In this document: one piece after another, positions 1-8,691 of the stretch
Layout: each line of letters opens with the position of its first letter
How positions within the stretch are numbered: position 1 is the first letter of the stretch
Assembly (NCBI RefSeq): GCF_902859595.1
Contig: NZ_CADIJQ010000003.1
Location: forward strand, 186,001 to 250,000
Source: Achromobacter kerstersii
GTDB taxonomy: Bacteria; Pseudomonadota; Gammaproteobacteria; Burkholderiales; Burkholderiaceae_B
DNA length: 64,000 nucleotides
Direction of reading: 5' to 3'
Notes under the pieces: model-generated
What the model saw: the letters and a program-made list of their open reading frames with translations, nothing else
Databases searched by the model: none
Told to the model about the DNA's origin: nothing
Made by a program: the position numbers and the translations under genes

Positions 1-810
1 CAGCACCGCGCCACCGGCCATCTGGCCCAGCTGGATGCCGGCAAAGGTGATGACGGGCAGCAGTGCGTTGCGCAAGACGTGCGCGCGGATCACGCGGCTG
101 GGGCTCACGCCCTTGGCGCGCGCCGTTTTCACGAAGTCCATGCCAATCACTTCCAGCATCGACGCGCGGGTCAGCCGCACATACACGGCCATGAAGAAGC
201 AGCCGAGCGTGACGGTGGGCAGGATCAGATGCTGCGCGATGTCTCCAGCGCGGGCCCAGCCGGTAAGCCCCGAGCCCACGGTTTCCATGCCAAAGGCGGG
301 CAGCCAGCCCAGCACTACGGAAAACAGCAGGATGCCCATCAAAGACAGCCAGAACAGCGGGGTGGCGTACAGCAGCAGCGCGCCCGTCATGACCGAGCTG
401 TCGATCCAGCGGCGCTTGTTGCGGTAGCGGGCCTTGGCGGCCACCACCCCCAGGAAAACGCCCAGCACGATGGAAAACACAAACGCGCAGGACATCAGCA
501 GAAAGGTCGCGGGCAGGCGCTCGACGATCAGGTCCAGCACCGGCACGTGGTTGCGATAGGAAAAGCCCAGGTCCAGTTGGACCACGCCCTTCAGGTACAG
601 CATCAGCTGCGTCAGGATCGGCTTGTCCAGGCCGAAGGCCACGCGCAACTGGTCGACATAGGCGGCGTCGCCCGCGCCGGCCTGGCCCGCCAGTACGGCG
701 GCCGGGTCGCCTGGCGCCAGGCGGATCAGGAAGAAATTGATGATCACCACACCCAGCACCACCACCAGGGCTTTGCCGATGCGGGATAAAAGAAAAGACA
801 GGAATTTCAT
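1..810 (-). CDS. Peptide-type ABC transporter permease (DppB family), 3' end outside the window
   Basis: Inner-membrane permease of a dipeptide/oligopeptide/nickel-type ABC importer. It is read on the minus strand from the ATG at 810; 270 codons are present and the C-terminus lies beyond the window edge. The N-terminus has the DppB pattern: a first membrane helix rich in valine and leucine, then the segment F-L-I-R-L-A-P-G-D-P typical of this family. It lies 86 bp downstream of the binding-protein gene and is probably in the same transcript. The substrate cannot be read from the permease; the neighbouring amidase suggests an amide or N-carbamoyl compound, or a small peptide. Confidence 0.85.
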   Translation of the reverse strand, partial: MKFLSFLLSRIGKALVVVLGVVIINFFLIRLAPGDPAAVLAGQAGAGDAAYVDQLRVAFGLDKPILTQLMLYLKGVVQLDLGFSYRNHVPVLDLIVERLPATFLLMSCAFVFSIVLGVFLGVVAAKARYRNKRRWIDSSVMTGALLLYATPLFWLSLMGILLFSVVLGWLPAFGMETVGSGLTGWARAGDIAQHLILPTVTLGCFFMAVYVRLTRASMLEVIGMDFVKTARAKGVSPSRVIRAHVLRNALLPVITFAGIQLGQMAGGAVL

Positions 811-896
811 GCGGGGTCCTCTCTGGTCCGCCGCCGTGGAACGCTCCACGGCGGCGTCTTGCTGCACTTGGCTTGCTGCGTATTACCTGGCTGCGC

Positions 897-2471
897 TTAC
901 TTCTCGATGTAGACGTCGTCGAACGATTCGTTCAGGCCGATGGCCGTCTTGACCAGGTTCTTGACGTTGGCGCGATACAGCGTGGGGAACTCCATGTCCA
1001 CCAGGAAGCCGTTGGCCACGTCATTGACCAGCGTCGTTTGCAGCTGCGTATAGAGCGCCTGGCGCTTGGCCGGGTCCACTTCCGAGGCGGCGGCTTCCCA
1101 CTGCTTGTCGGTCTCGGGGTTGCTGTAGCCCTGCACGTTGGCAAACGGCGAACCCTTGACGATGTTCGACGAGATATACAGGCGCTGCACGCCCAGCGCG
1201 GGGTCGCCGTACTGGTAGGTGAACGTCGTCGTTACGTCGAAGTCCCAGTTGCCCGTGCGGCTGGCCCAGCCGCCCGCGTCGGTGGATTCCAGGTTGACCT
1301 TGAAGCCCAGTTGCTCCAGCGCCTGCTTGGTGTATTCGCCCAGGCGGTCCCACGTGGAGCCGTAGGGGAAGCTCAGTTGGCGGATCGTGTAGTCCTCAGG
1401 CTTGATGCCCGATTCCTTGATCAGCGCGCGCGCCTTCTTCATGTCGAACGGCATGGCCGGCATGTTCTTGTCGTAGAACATCTCGGTCGTCACGAAGGGG
1501 CTGGTCGACACCTTGCCCAGGCCAAAGAAAATATTGTTGACCACCATATTGCGGTTCATCGCCGCCATGATCGCCTGACGCACCTTGACGTTGTCGAACG
1601 GCGGCTTGCGCATATTGAAGATCAGGTACGCCTGCGGCGAGAACATTTCCCAGCCGGCCGTGGTGTATTCCACCTTGGGCAGGGCGCGCAGGCGCTTGAT
1701 ATCGACGTTGTCGACGTCACCACCGCGCAGCACGTCCACGCTGCCGCGTTCAAACGCCACCGCGCGCGAGGCCGCATCAGGGATCACGTTGAACACCAGC
1801 TCATCCAGGTACGGCATGCCCGGCTTCCAGTATTCGGGGTTGCGTGTCAGCTTGATGTATTCGCCGCGCTTCCATTCCTTGAACATGAAGGGGCCGGTGC
1901 CAACGGGCTTCTGGTTGGCCGGATTGGTCATGTAGTCGGTGCCGGCATAGAGGTGCTTGGGCATCATCGGCGCAAAGCCCGGTTCGAACATCAGCATGAA
2001 GGCGGGGAAGGGCGTCTTCAGCTTGATGACGACGGTCTTGGCGTCGGGCGCCGTCACGGAATCCACGAACTTGTTCAGGATGACGCGGGCGCGCGCATGC
2101 GTTTTGGGCAGCATGTCCGCCAGCGAGAAGACCACGTCTTCGGACGTGAACGGCTTGCCGTCATGCCACTTCACGTTGTCTTGCAGGTGGAAGGTGTACG
2201 TCAGGCCGTCGGCGGCGGCCTCCCAGGACTTGGCCAGGCCGGGCTGCGGCTTCAGGTCGGTGGAATAGGTCAGCAGACTTTCATAGATCTTGCCTGCGAC
2301 GAATTGCGTGGGGCCTTGCTGGTTGATGGCCGTGACAATCACGGGCGGCTCGGGCTGAACGATCATGTTCAAGGTGCCGCCCTTGGTCTGGGCCAGGGCT
2401 TGGGTCGCGGGCAGCGCGGCCGCAAGGACCAATGCGCCGATGCTTAGGGAGAACCATTTCTTCGATTTCAC
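897..2471 (-). CDS. ABC transporter periplasmic binding protein, SBP_bac_5 (DppA/OppA-like)
   Basis: Periplasmic solute receptor of 524 residues for the adjacent permease. An open frame extends upstream, but the GTG at 2471 is preferred because a GGAGG ribosome site lies 7 nt upstream and a signal peptide follows at once (K-S-K-K, hydrophobic core, A-L-A-Q cleavage region). The mature protein shows the family-5 features: Y-E-S-L near the N-terminus, W-H-D-G-K-P-F about 100 residues in, and the later G-T-G-P-F and R-A-V-A-F-E-R-G segments. It is transcribed after the amidase gene with a 186-bp gap, so a separate promoter is possible. The substrate is unknown. Confidence 0.9.
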   Translation of the reverse strand: MKSKKWFSLSIGALVLAAALPATQALAQTKGGTLNMIVQPEPPVIVTAINQQGPTQFVAGKIYESLLTYSTDLKPQPGLAKSWEAAADGLTYTFHLQDNVKWHDGKPFTSEDVVFSLADMLPKTHARARVILNKFVDSVTAPDAKTVVIKLKTPFPAFMLMFEPGFAPMMPKHLYAGTDYMTNPANQKPVGTGPFMFKEWKRGEYIKLTRNPEYWKPGMPYLDELVFNVIPDAASRAVAFERGSVDVLRGGDVDNVDIKRLRALPKVEYTTAGWEMFSPQAYLIFNMRKPPFDNVKVRQAIMAAMNRNMVVNNIFFGLGKVSTSPFVTTEMFYDKNMPAMPFDMKKARALIKESGIKPEDYTIRQLSFPYGSTWDRLGEYTKQALEQLGFKVNLESTDAGGWASRTGNWDFDVTTTFTYQYGDPALGVQRLYISSNIVKGSPFANVQGYSNPETDKQWEAAASEVDPAKRQALYTQLQTTLVNDVANGFLVDMEFPTLYRANVKNLVKTAIGLNESFDDVYIEK

Positions 2472-2657
2472 TGCGAGCCTCCGGGCTGGAAAGGGACGGA
2501 CAGGTGACCGCCGTTGCACGGCAGATGCCGGGCAATAACAAGCAAACCTCGTGCCACCTGCGTTTCTCAGGGGTACAACGGGTGAAGCCGCACCATTCGT
2601 GCTTCATACAGGTGCTGGGTAAGGCGGCCGCGCACCATTGCGGCGAAATCGGCGGTG

Positions 2658-3902
2658 CTAACGCGCGGCGTTGGCGCGCGCCACCATGGCGTCAAGCAGG
2701 ACGTTGCAACCGGCTTCCAGATGCCCGGGTTGCGCGTCTTCAATCTCGTTGTGGCTGATGCCGTCTTTGCACGGCACGAAAATCATGGCGGTGGGCGCGA
2801 CGGCGGCCATGTACACGGCGTCGTGTCCTGCGCCCGTCACGATGTTCATGGCGGGCAAGCCCCGGCTGGCCGCGCCTTGGCGCACCTTGTCCACCAGGTC
2901 GGTATCGAACGGCGTGGGCGGGAAGGTCTGCACGTCTTTCACATCCACGTGTACGCCATGCGCCACGGCGATGTCGTCGCAGGCGCGGCGCCAGGCCTGA
3001 TCCATGCGTGCGAGCGTGGCGGCGTCTTCGTGGCGCAGGTCGGCGGTGAAGCGGACCTGGCCGGGGATGACGTTGCGCGAACCCGGATGCGCATGGATTT
3101 CGCCAACGGTGCCGCGCCCATGCGGCTGATGCGCGTTGGCGATGTTGATCACCGATTGCACGAGGAAGCTGGCGGCGAACAGCGCGTCGCGGCGGATGGC
3201 CATGGGCGTGGGGCCCGCGTGCATTTCCATGCCGGTGACGGTGACGTCGTACCAGCGCAAGCCCAGTGATCCGGTCACGATGCCGATGGTCTTTTCTTCA
3301 TGCTCAAGAATCGGGCCCTGTTCGATATGCGCTTCGAAGTAGGCATCGACCGGCCGGCCGCCCACGGGGTCTGCGCCGGCGTAGCCGATGGCTTGAAGCT
3401 CATCGCCCACCGTCAAGCCCTGCGCATCGCGTGCGGATAGCGCCGTCTCCAGCGGGAACTTGCCCGCAAACACGCCTGATCCCATCATCACTGGCACGAA
3501 GCGCGAGCCTTCTTCGTTCGTCCAGATGGCGACTTCCAGCGGCGCTTCCGTTTGCACGCCAGCGTCGTTCAATGTGCGCATGACCTCCAGCCCGGCCAGC
3601 ACGCCATAACAGCCGTCGAACTTGCCGCCGGTGGGTTGGGTGTCGATGTGGCTGCCGGTCATGACGGGGGGCAGTGCGTTGTTCCGGCCGTCGCGGCGCG
3701 CGAAGATGTTGCCCACTTGATCCACCCGCACCGTCAACCCGGCGTCGCGCATCCAGCCCGTGACCAGATCGCGGCCCTGGCCGTCCAATGCGGTCAGGGC
3801 AAGGCGGCAATTGCCGCCCTTGGGCGTGGCGCCGATCTGCGCCAGATCCATCAACGACTGCCAGAGCCGTTGGCCGTTGATGGACAAGGAAGACGATGTC
3901 AT
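2658..3902 (-). CDS. Zn-dependent amidase of the M20 hydantoinase/carbamoylase family
   Basis: A 414-residue hydrolase resembling N-carbamoyl-L-amino-acid hydrolases, allantoate amidohydrolases and beta-ureidopropionases. Metal ligands are visible in G-S-H-I-D-T-Q-P-T-G-G-K-F-D-G (H85, D95) and in N-E-E-G-S-R-F near residue 130. The start at 3902 is chosen because its ATGA overlaps the stop of the GntR gene, which implies translational coupling. The larger open frame upstream of this ATG runs antiparallel to nothing useful and lies inside the GntR gene. With the downstream binding protein and permease, the operon looks like uptake and hydrolysis of a linear or cyclic amide; exact substrate is inference. 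Confidence 0.88.
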   Translation of the reverse strand: MTSSSLSINGQRLWQSLMDLAQIGATPKGGNCRLALTALDGQGRDLVTGWMRDAGLTVRVDQVGNIFARRDGRNNALPPVMTGSHIDTQPTGGKFDGCYGVLAGLEVMRTLNDAGVQTEAPLEVAIWTNEEGSRFVPVMMGSGVFAGKFPLETALSARDAQGLTVGDELQAIGYAGADPVGGRPVDAYFEAHIEQGPILEHEEKTIGIVTGSLGLRWYDVTVTGMEMHAGPTPMAIRRDALFAASFLVQSVINIANAHQPHGRGTVGEIHAHPGSRNVIPGQVRFTADLRHEDAATLARMDQAWRRACDDIAVAHGVHVDVKDVQTFPPTPFDTDLVDKVRQGAASRGLPAMNIVTGAGHDAVYMAAVAPTAMIFVPCKDGISHNEIEDAQPGHLEAGCNVLLDAMVARANAAR

Positions 3903-4642
3903 GGATAGCCTCGGTGGTCGGTGAGTGAATCGACGTCTTCGCGCAGCCGCGCCAGGATGCCCAGCAGATGCGTGTGCATTGCGTGGCGGGCGCGGATCGG
4001 GTCGCGCGCCATGATGGCGGCCAGGATGCGCTGGTGCTCGGCATGGGCCGCGGCCCACACCTGTGTGTTCACGAAGTAGTCCTGCATGCGGCTGTACAGC
4101 GAGCTCGCCTGGGTCAGATTCCACAAGTGCGCCACCGCTGACGCCAACGCCGCGTTGCCGCAGGCCATGGCGATGGCGCTGTGGAATTCGCGGTCATGCT
4201 GGCCTGGGGAATCGGTCAGCGACATGGCGGCGTGCGTGTCGCGGATGGTGGCAATCTGCGCGGGCGTGGCCTGTTGCGCGGCCAGCGCGGCGCATTCCGG
4301 TTCGATCAGCATGCGGGCTTCGAGCAAGTCGAAGGGGCCGATGTCATCGTGGCCGGGCAGGGCATTGGCGGCTGTGGAGGACGCTGCGGGAAACGCGGCG
4401 CCCTCGGGCGTGATCGTGACGAACACGCCCGTGCCGACGCGCACTTCCACATACCCCTCGATCTCCAGGGCGATCAACGCTTCGCGGATCGACGCCCGGC
4501 TGACTTGCAGTTGCTCCGCCAGTTCACGTTCCGAAGGCAGGCGCCCGCCGCGGGGGAAATCGCCCGCCCGGATGCGGCCGGCGATCTGGTCGGCAATGAT
4601 GCGGTACAGGCGGGTGACGGCGACAGCCTGGAAGGTGCTCAT
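3899..4642 (-). CDS. GntR-family transcriptional regulator, FadR/FCD subfamily
   Basis: A 247-residue DNA-binding regulator. The N-terminal winged helix shows the GntR signature (G-R-L-P-S-E-R-E-L-A-E-Q-L-Q-V-S-R-A-S-I-R-E-A at about residues 32-54), followed by an all-helical FCD ligand domain with spaced Asp/His metal ligands (D-R-E-F-H-S-A-I and E-H-Q-R-I-L). It is the first gene of the amidase operon and overlaps the amidase by 4 bp. Two copies of a 15-bp sequence that fits an FCD-type operator lie upstream, so autoregulation and control of the operon are likely. A predicted ligand cannot be named. Confidence 0.9.
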   Translation of the reverse strand: MSTFQAVAVTRLYRIIADQIAGRIRAGDFPRGGRLPSERELAEQLQVSRASIREALIALEIEGYVEVRVGTGVFVTITPEGAAFPAASSTAANALPGHDDIGPFDLLEARMLIEPECAALAAQQATPAQIATIRDTHAAMSLTDSPGQHDREFHSAIAMACGNAALASAVAHLWNLTQASSLYSRMQDYFVNTQVWAAAHAEHQRILAAIMARDPIRARHAMHTHLLGILARLREDVDSLTDHRGYP

Positions 4643-4662
4643 AACGGATCGGTGTATCGATA

Positions 4663-4684
4663 TGGCCTGGTGGTCAGGCCACCA
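4663..4684 (-). promoter_or_regulatory. Candidate GntR operator, proximal copy
   Basis: TGGCCTG and CAGGCCA form a perfect 7-bp inverted repeat with a 5-bp centre, 20 bp upstream of the GntR start codon. A second, overlapping inverted repeat, TGGTGG/CCACCA, occupies the same bases. The core TGGTCAGGCCA resembles the TGGT-n-ACCA operators of FadR/LldR-type regulators. Confidence 0.55.
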
Positions 4685-4766
4685 ATATAGGCACGCCGTT
4701 ATTGAAATAACAGGGAAATTTGAGGATTTCAGGGAAAACGATCAGAGGGATTCCACGTCTTCCTAT

Positions 4767-4781
4767 CTGGTGGTCAGGCCA
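4767..4781 (-). promoter_or_regulatory. Candidate GntR operator, distal copy
   Basis: An exact copy of CTGGTGGTCAGGCCA, also found at 4667-4681. The two copies are in the same orientation and exactly 100 bp apart. The flanking bases differ, so the copy is limited to the presumed operator. Confidence 0.5.
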
Positions 4782-4804
4782 GTTAGGCGTGCGCAGGGCG
4801 CACG

Positions 4805-4880
4805 CCTGAAGTGCAGCTAGCTTGAGGGGCAGCCAGCCTGAAGTACAGCTAGCTTGAGGTGCAGCCAGTCTGAAGTGCGG
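4805..4880. repeat. 32-bp tandem repeat, about 2.4 copies
   Basis: Copies at 4805-4836 and 4837-4868 differ at two positions; a truncated third copy follows to 4880. On the minus strand the array begins 2 bp beyond the stop codon of the small gene at 4883-5149. Confidence 0.85.
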
Positions 4881-4882
4881 CC

Positions 4883-5149
4883 TTATTCGGCCGCGTCGTC
4901 CGGTTCGGGCGTTTGCGTGAAGGCGCGGACCAGGCGGGCGATGCCGTCCAGCTCATCTTGCGCGCCGACGACCCATTCGGGTTTGTCAAACGGGCTGTCG
5001 GACGGCGCCTTGTCCATGCCATCCTTCAAGTCATTGAGCAGCTCCAGCGCCATGTCGGTCGCTTGGGGGCTGCTGCGGGTGGAAAGGGCGATGGCAATGG
5101 CCAAGGCTTGGCGCATGGCCAGCAGGCGGCCATCCAGTTCGGTGTCCAT
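4883..5149 (-). CDS. Small protein of unknown function
   Basis: An 88-residue acidic protein (M-D-T-E-L-D-G-R-L-L-A at the start, P-E-P-D-D-A-A-E at the end), mainly helical in appearance and without a signal peptide or membrane helix. The start at 5149 is the only ATG that avoids the hemN promoter region; it is divergent from hemN, with 118 bp between the two start codons. I do not recognise the family. Its codon use matches its neighbours, so it is probably a real gene. Confidence 0.65.
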   Translation of the reverse strand: MDTELDGRLLAMRQALAIAIALSTRSSPQATDMALELLNDLKDGMDKAPSDSPFDKPEWVVGAQDELDGIARLVRAFTQTPEPDDAAE

Positions 5150-5218
5150 GGGGTGTGTCCTGGTTCTGCAACGTGAATGGGCGCATTTTACGGGCGCAAG
5201 CAACGGGCGCTTCGGGGT

Positions 5219-5260
5219 TTGCGCCAGATCAAGGTGCGTGGGGCCCCGCAGGCGAATAAT
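5219..5260 (+). promoter_or_regulatory. FNR/ANR-type box and -10 element of hemN
   Basis: TTGCG-CCAG-ATCAA at 5219-5232 matches the FNR consensus TTGAT-N4-ATCAA with one perfect half. An AATAAT at 5255-5260 is a good -10. This places the box centre 41.5 bp upstream of a start at about 5267, the class II activator position. Oxygen-limited activation of hemN fits known biology in Pseudomonas and relatives. Confidence 0.65.
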
Positions 5261-5267
5261 TCGGGGT

Positions 5268-6698
5268 ATGCAAGCCGCCCTCCGCCCACTCGTTTCAGAC
5301 TCCCCGGCTCCTGCCGCCGCCGAACCTTTTTTTCCTCCCCAGTTGCTGGCTCGGCTGGACAAGAACGGGCCGCGCTACACCTCGTATCCCACGGCCGACC
5401 GCTATCACGCTGGCTTTGGCGAACAAGACTACCGGCTGGCGTTGCAGCAACGCCGCGCCACGCAACCGGCCGAACCGCTGTCGCTCTACGTGCACATTCC
5501 GTTCTGTGATTCGGTCTGCTATTACTGCGCCTGTAACAAGGTGGTGACGCGTCACCACGATCGCGCGGCGCGTTATCTGGACGCGCTGGCGCATGAAGTG
5601 GCGCTGCATGTCGAGGAGCTTGGTGCCGGCGTTCCGGTGTCGCAACTGCACTTTGGCGGCGGTACGCCCACCTTTCTATCAGACGCTGAATTGACGCGTC
5701 TGATGGACGATCTGCGCACGGCCTTCCGCTTTGAGCCGGATGCCGAAATCTCCATCGAAGTTGATCCGCGCACGGCCACCCCCGAGCGCCTGGCGCATCT
5801 GCGCAAACTGGGCTTCAACCGGCTGAGTTTCGGCGTTCAGGACTTTGATCCGCGCGTGCAAGTGGCGGTGCATCGCGTGCAGTCTTTCGAAGATGTGCGG
5901 ACGCTGATGCAAAGTGCGCGGGGGCTGGGCTATGCCTCGGTCAATGTCGACCTGATCTACGGGCTGCCGTTGCAGACCACCGAATCGTTCGAGCGAACCA
6001 TCGCGCAAGTGGTGGCATTGCGCCCGGACCGCATTGCGCTCTACGCCTACGCGCACCTGCCGGAACGCTTCAAGCCGCAACGCCGCATCAACGAAGCTGA
6101 CCTACCCGACCGCGCCACGCGCGTGGGTCTGCTCAGCTCGGCCATCGATGGCTTTTTGCAGCAGGGCTACACCTACATTGGAATGGACCATTTCGCGCTG
6201 AATACGGATGCGCTGGCCATTGCCAAACAGCGTGGCGAGCTGCACCGAAATTTCCAGGGCTACAGCACGCAGCCGGATCGCGACCTGGTCGCGCTGGGCG
6301 TATCCGCCATCGGCCGCATCGGCAATACCTACAGCCAGAACGCCAAGGTGCTGGACGAGTATTACGCTGCGATCGAAGCCGGGAGCTTTGCGGTCGAACG
6401 CGGGCTGGAATTGAACGCCGATGACCTCGCGCGCCGTGAAGTCATCATGGACATCATGTGCCAGGGCCGCGTGGATTTTGCGCGCATCGAGGCCCGGCAC
6501 GGCCTGCGCTTTGGCGACTACTTCAGCCGCGAATTGCTGCAAATGGCGAATCTGGCGGAGTTGGGCCTGGTCAACCTGCGGTCGGGCGAGGTGCAGGTGA
6601 CCGGTCTGGGCTGGTATTTTGTGCGCGCCGTCGCCATGGCGTTTGACGGCTATCTGCGCAGCGTGAGCAGTGGCGCCAGCTATTCCCGCATCATCTGA
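5268..6698 (+). CDS. hemN: Oxygen-independent coproporphyrinogen III oxidase (radical SAM)
   Basis: Cytoplasmic enzyme of heme synthesis that oxidatively decarboxylates coproporphyrinogen III to protoporphyrinogen IX without oxygen. The 476-residue protein carries the G-P-R-Y-T-S-Y-P-T-A segment at 34-43 and the radical-SAM cluster motif C80-x3-C84-x2-C87-x-C89, then G-G-G-T-P-T near 131. Length and layout match HemN rather than HemW. The ATG at 5268 is chosen because the predicted transcription start is about 5267; no good Shine-Dalgarno precedes it. Longer upstream open frames have no homology-like content. A class II FNR box lies directly upstream. Confidence 0.95.
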   Translation: MQAALRPLVSDSPAPAAAEPFFPPQLLARLDKNGPRYTSYPTADRYHAGFGEQDYRLALQQRRATQPAEPLSLYVHIPFCDSVCYYCACNKVVTRHHDRAARYLDALAHEVALHVEELGAGVPVSQLHFGGGTPTFLSDAELTRLMDDLRTAFRFEPDAEISIEVDPRTATPERLAHLRKLGFNRLSFGVQDFDPRVQVAVHRVQSFEDVRTLMQSARGLGYASVNVDLIYGLPLQTTESFERTIAQVVALRPDRIALYAYAHLPERFKPQRRINEADLPDRATRVGLLSSAIDGFLQQGYTYIGMDHFALNTDALAIAKQRGELHRNFQGYSTQPDRDLVALGVSAIGRIGNTYSQNAKVLDEYYAAIEAGSFAVERGLELNADDLARREVIMDIMCQGRVDFARIEARHGLRFGDYFSRELLQMANLAELGLVNLRSGEVQVTGLGWYFVRAVAMAFDGYLRSVSSGASYSRII

Positions 6699-6729
6699 AG
6701 CGGGCTGCGCAGGCGAGGGAAGTGATGCT

Positions 6730-7473
6730 TCACTCGGCGAATTTCTCGCGCAGATAGAGCGCCAGTGACAGGTCGTCGGCTAATTGCAGCTTGCGCATTG
6801 CCCGCCGCTTGTGCGTGCTGACGGTCTTCTTGCTGCGCATCAGCCGGGCGGCAATCTGCGTGACAGACAAGCCCTGGCTGATGTGGCGAAGAATTTCGAC
6901 TTCAGACGTCGTCAGCAGCGCGTGGGGGTGGGTGGGCTCAAGCGGGCGTATCTTTCCCTCGTGCACCGACAGAAAAGCGTTCTTGCCGCTAAGCACGCCG
7001 CGAATCATTTCCGGCAGCAGCATCATCCCCCATTGCTTTGCAAGATACCCATTTGCGCCTGCGCGAAATGCTGCGTACTGGGTCTCTTGGCGGTTGCCCG
7101 CCGAAAACGTGATGATCGCCAGGTTCGGGTGATAGCGCCGCAGCCGGCGCAAGTAATTGACGCCGTCCCAGGGCTCCTGGGGCAGATAGAAATCAATCAG
7201 GGCAACGTCACAGGGGGCGTGGGTCAGCTTTTCGAGCATGGCCCGCGCCGACGTTTCGCGATGCAGCACGCGAAACCCTGGCCGGCTTTCCAGATACGCA
7301 TCCACGCCTAGCGCCACGACGGGATGGTCGTCCAGGATGGCGACTTTGATGACGGTTGGCGTGCGCGACAGCAACAAATGCCGGCGGCCGCCCTGACGGC
7401 CACCCCCTTCGTTCCCGCGCGGCGGGTTTGATTGGGATGACGCTTTGGTCACACGTATTGAGACAGCTTTCAT
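6730..7473 (-). CDS. Orphan LuxR/FixJ-type response regulator
   Basis: A 247-residue two-component response regulator. The receiver domain starts near residue 42 with the acidic pair D48-D49 and has a phosphoacceptor at D94 (A-L-I-D-F-Y-L-P). A LuxR-type helix-turn-helix fills the C-terminus (L-T-T-S-E-V-E-I-L-R-H-I-S-Q-G then S-K-K-T-V-S-T-H-K-R-R). The first 40 residues are a basic, glycine-rich extension; the ATG at 7473 has a GGAG 7 nt upstream, and no better start lies inside. No sensor kinase is adjacent, so its partner is encoded elsewhere. It resembles BvgA/RcsB-type regulators in layout only. Confidence 0.88.
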   Translation of the reverse strand: MKAVSIRVTKASSQSNPPRGNEGGGRQGGRRHLLLSRTPTVIKVAILDDHPVVALGVDAYLESRPGFRVLHRETSARAMLEKLTHAPCDVALIDFYLPQEPWDGVNYLRRLRRYHPNLAIITFSAGNRQETQYAAFRAGANGYLAKQWGMMLLPEMIRGVLSGKNAFLSVHEGKIRPLEPTHPHALLTTSEVEILRHISQGLSVTQIAARLMRSKKTVSTHKRRAMRKLQLADDLSLALYLREKFAE

Positions 7474-7659
7474 CGATGCTCCACGAGCCGTAAGGAGGAC
7501 GTCGGTGGCGGTTTTCGCTCGGCGTGAGGCGACATCCGAAGCACGCTCCGCACGTAGTCTTAAATTTGCGAAGGCAGATTACGTTTTCATACGGCTGTGC
7601 GGACGAGAAACGCGTCAAAATCAGACCGTTGCACCCTCGGCCTAGTAGTGAGCGCGAGC

Positions 7660-8568
7660 ATGACCAAGAAGATTCTGCTGTTAGGACGCGACGGCCAACT
7701 GGGTTTTGAGCTGCGGCGCAGCCTTGCTCCGCTCGGTGTGGTGGTGGCGGTTGGGCGCAGTGATTGCGACCTGACCTACCCCTTGCAACTGGCGCGCCTG
7801 GTGCGTCAAGAGAAGCCGGATGTCATCGTCAACGCCGCCGCGCTCACGGCGGTGGATCGTGCCGAGGAAGACGCAGTTCGCGCCATGCGGATCAACGCAG
7901 AGGCGGCCGGAGAGCTGGCCGCCCTGGCCGCAAGCCGGGCAGCGCTGATCGTTCATTACTCATCGGACTATGTGTTCGACGGCGCGAAATCCAGCCCCTA
8001 TTTCGAAACCGACACGCCCGGCCCGCTGAACGTCTACGGGCGCAGCAAGCTGGCGGGTGAGCGCGCGGTGCAGGCCATGAATGCCGCCCACCTGGTGTTT
8101 CGCACGTCGTGGATCTACGGCGTGTTCGGCAACTCTTTCCTGAAATCAATGTTGATGGCGTTGCGCCAGCCCGAGGCGTTGCGCGTGGTCAGTGATCAGC
8201 ATGGCGCGCCCACCGGCGCCGCCTTCATCGCCGATGTGACCGCGGTGGCGGTTGCGCGCTATTTTCTTGAACGCGCCGGGTTTCCATTCGGGCTGTACCA
8301 CGTGGCTGCTGCGGGGCGGGTCAGTTGGCATGAGTACGCCTGCTTCATCGCCGAGCAGGCGCGGCGCGCGGGCTTGCCGGTGACGCTGACCCCGGGCGAT
8401 ATCCAAGCCGTGTCCGCGGATCAGCACCCGAACACAGCGGCCAGGCCCTTGAACTCCTGCCTGGATACGGGCCTGCTGGCCCGGCAGTTCGGTATCCACG
8501 CGCCGCCCTGGCAAGAGGGCGTGCGCCACGCGCTGGCGGCCCTTGCGAATTGCCGCAACCTGGTCTGA
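7660..8568 (+). CDS. rfbD: dTDP-4-dehydrorhamnose reductase
   Basis: A 302-residue extended short-chain reductase that makes dTDP-L-rhamnose from the 4-keto sugar using NAD(P)H. The N-terminal nucleotide-binding motif reads G-R-D-G-Q-L-G at 9-15, the catalytic pair is Y126 and K130 (V-Y-G-R-S-K), and S-S-D-Y-V-F-D-G lies at 101-108. The ATG at 7660 starts directly on the Rossmann strand (M-T-K-K-I-L-L-L-G). The other rhamnose genes (rfbA, B, C) are not in this window, so the gene is detached from a sugar cluster here. A related NAD-dependent sugar-nucleotide reductase cannot be excluded. Confidence 0.85.
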   Translation: MTKKILLLGRDGQLGFELRRSLAPLGVVVAVGRSDCDLTYPLQLARLVRQEKPDVIVNAAALTAVDRAEEDAVRAMRINAEAAGELAALAASRAALIVHYSSDYVFDGAKSSPYFETDTPGPLNVYGRSKLAGERAVQAMNAAHLVFRTSWIYGVFGNSFLKSMLMALRQPEALRVVSDQHGAPTGAAFIADVTAVAVARYFLERAGFPFGLYHVAAAGRVSWHEYACFIAEQARRAGLPVTLTPGDIQAVSADQHPNTAARPLNSCLDTGLLARQFGIHAPPWQEGVRHALAALANCRNLV

Positions 8569-8614
8569 TCAGGGCGGATTTGTCGCGCATTTGCGACGGA
8601 AAGGGCGCGAAGGG

Positions 8615-8623
8615 TGCTACAAT
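8615..8623 (+). promoter_or_regulatory. Possible extended -10 promoter upstream of the thrS leader
   Basis: TG-C-TACAAT has the extended -10 form, with no good -35. If active, its transcript would have to read through the hairpin at 8668-8691 to reach thrS. It could instead serve a short leader RNA. Weak evidence. Confidence 0.3.
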
Positions 8624-8667
8624 CGGCAACGATAAATGCAGTTGATCCGTTGATGTCGCAGGTTGAC

Positions 8668-8691
8668 TCGGGCTTAAGCCCGATTTGTTTT
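8668..8691 (+). terminator. Rho-independent terminator downstream of rfbD
   Basis: TCGGGC-TTAA-GCCCGA is a perfect 6-bp stem followed by TTTGTTTT. It lies 100 bp after the rfbD stop and upstream of the thrS leader peptide. Confidence 0.6.

Noticed and set aside
873-2447. Long plus-strand frame opposite the binding-protein gene
   Set aside because: High-GC shadow; the minus-strand protein has a signal peptide, ribosome site and family motifs, while this one is His/Arg/Val-rich without any.
4805-4880. CRISPR-like array
   Set aside because: Repeats are tandem without spacers; the same holds for the other arrays.
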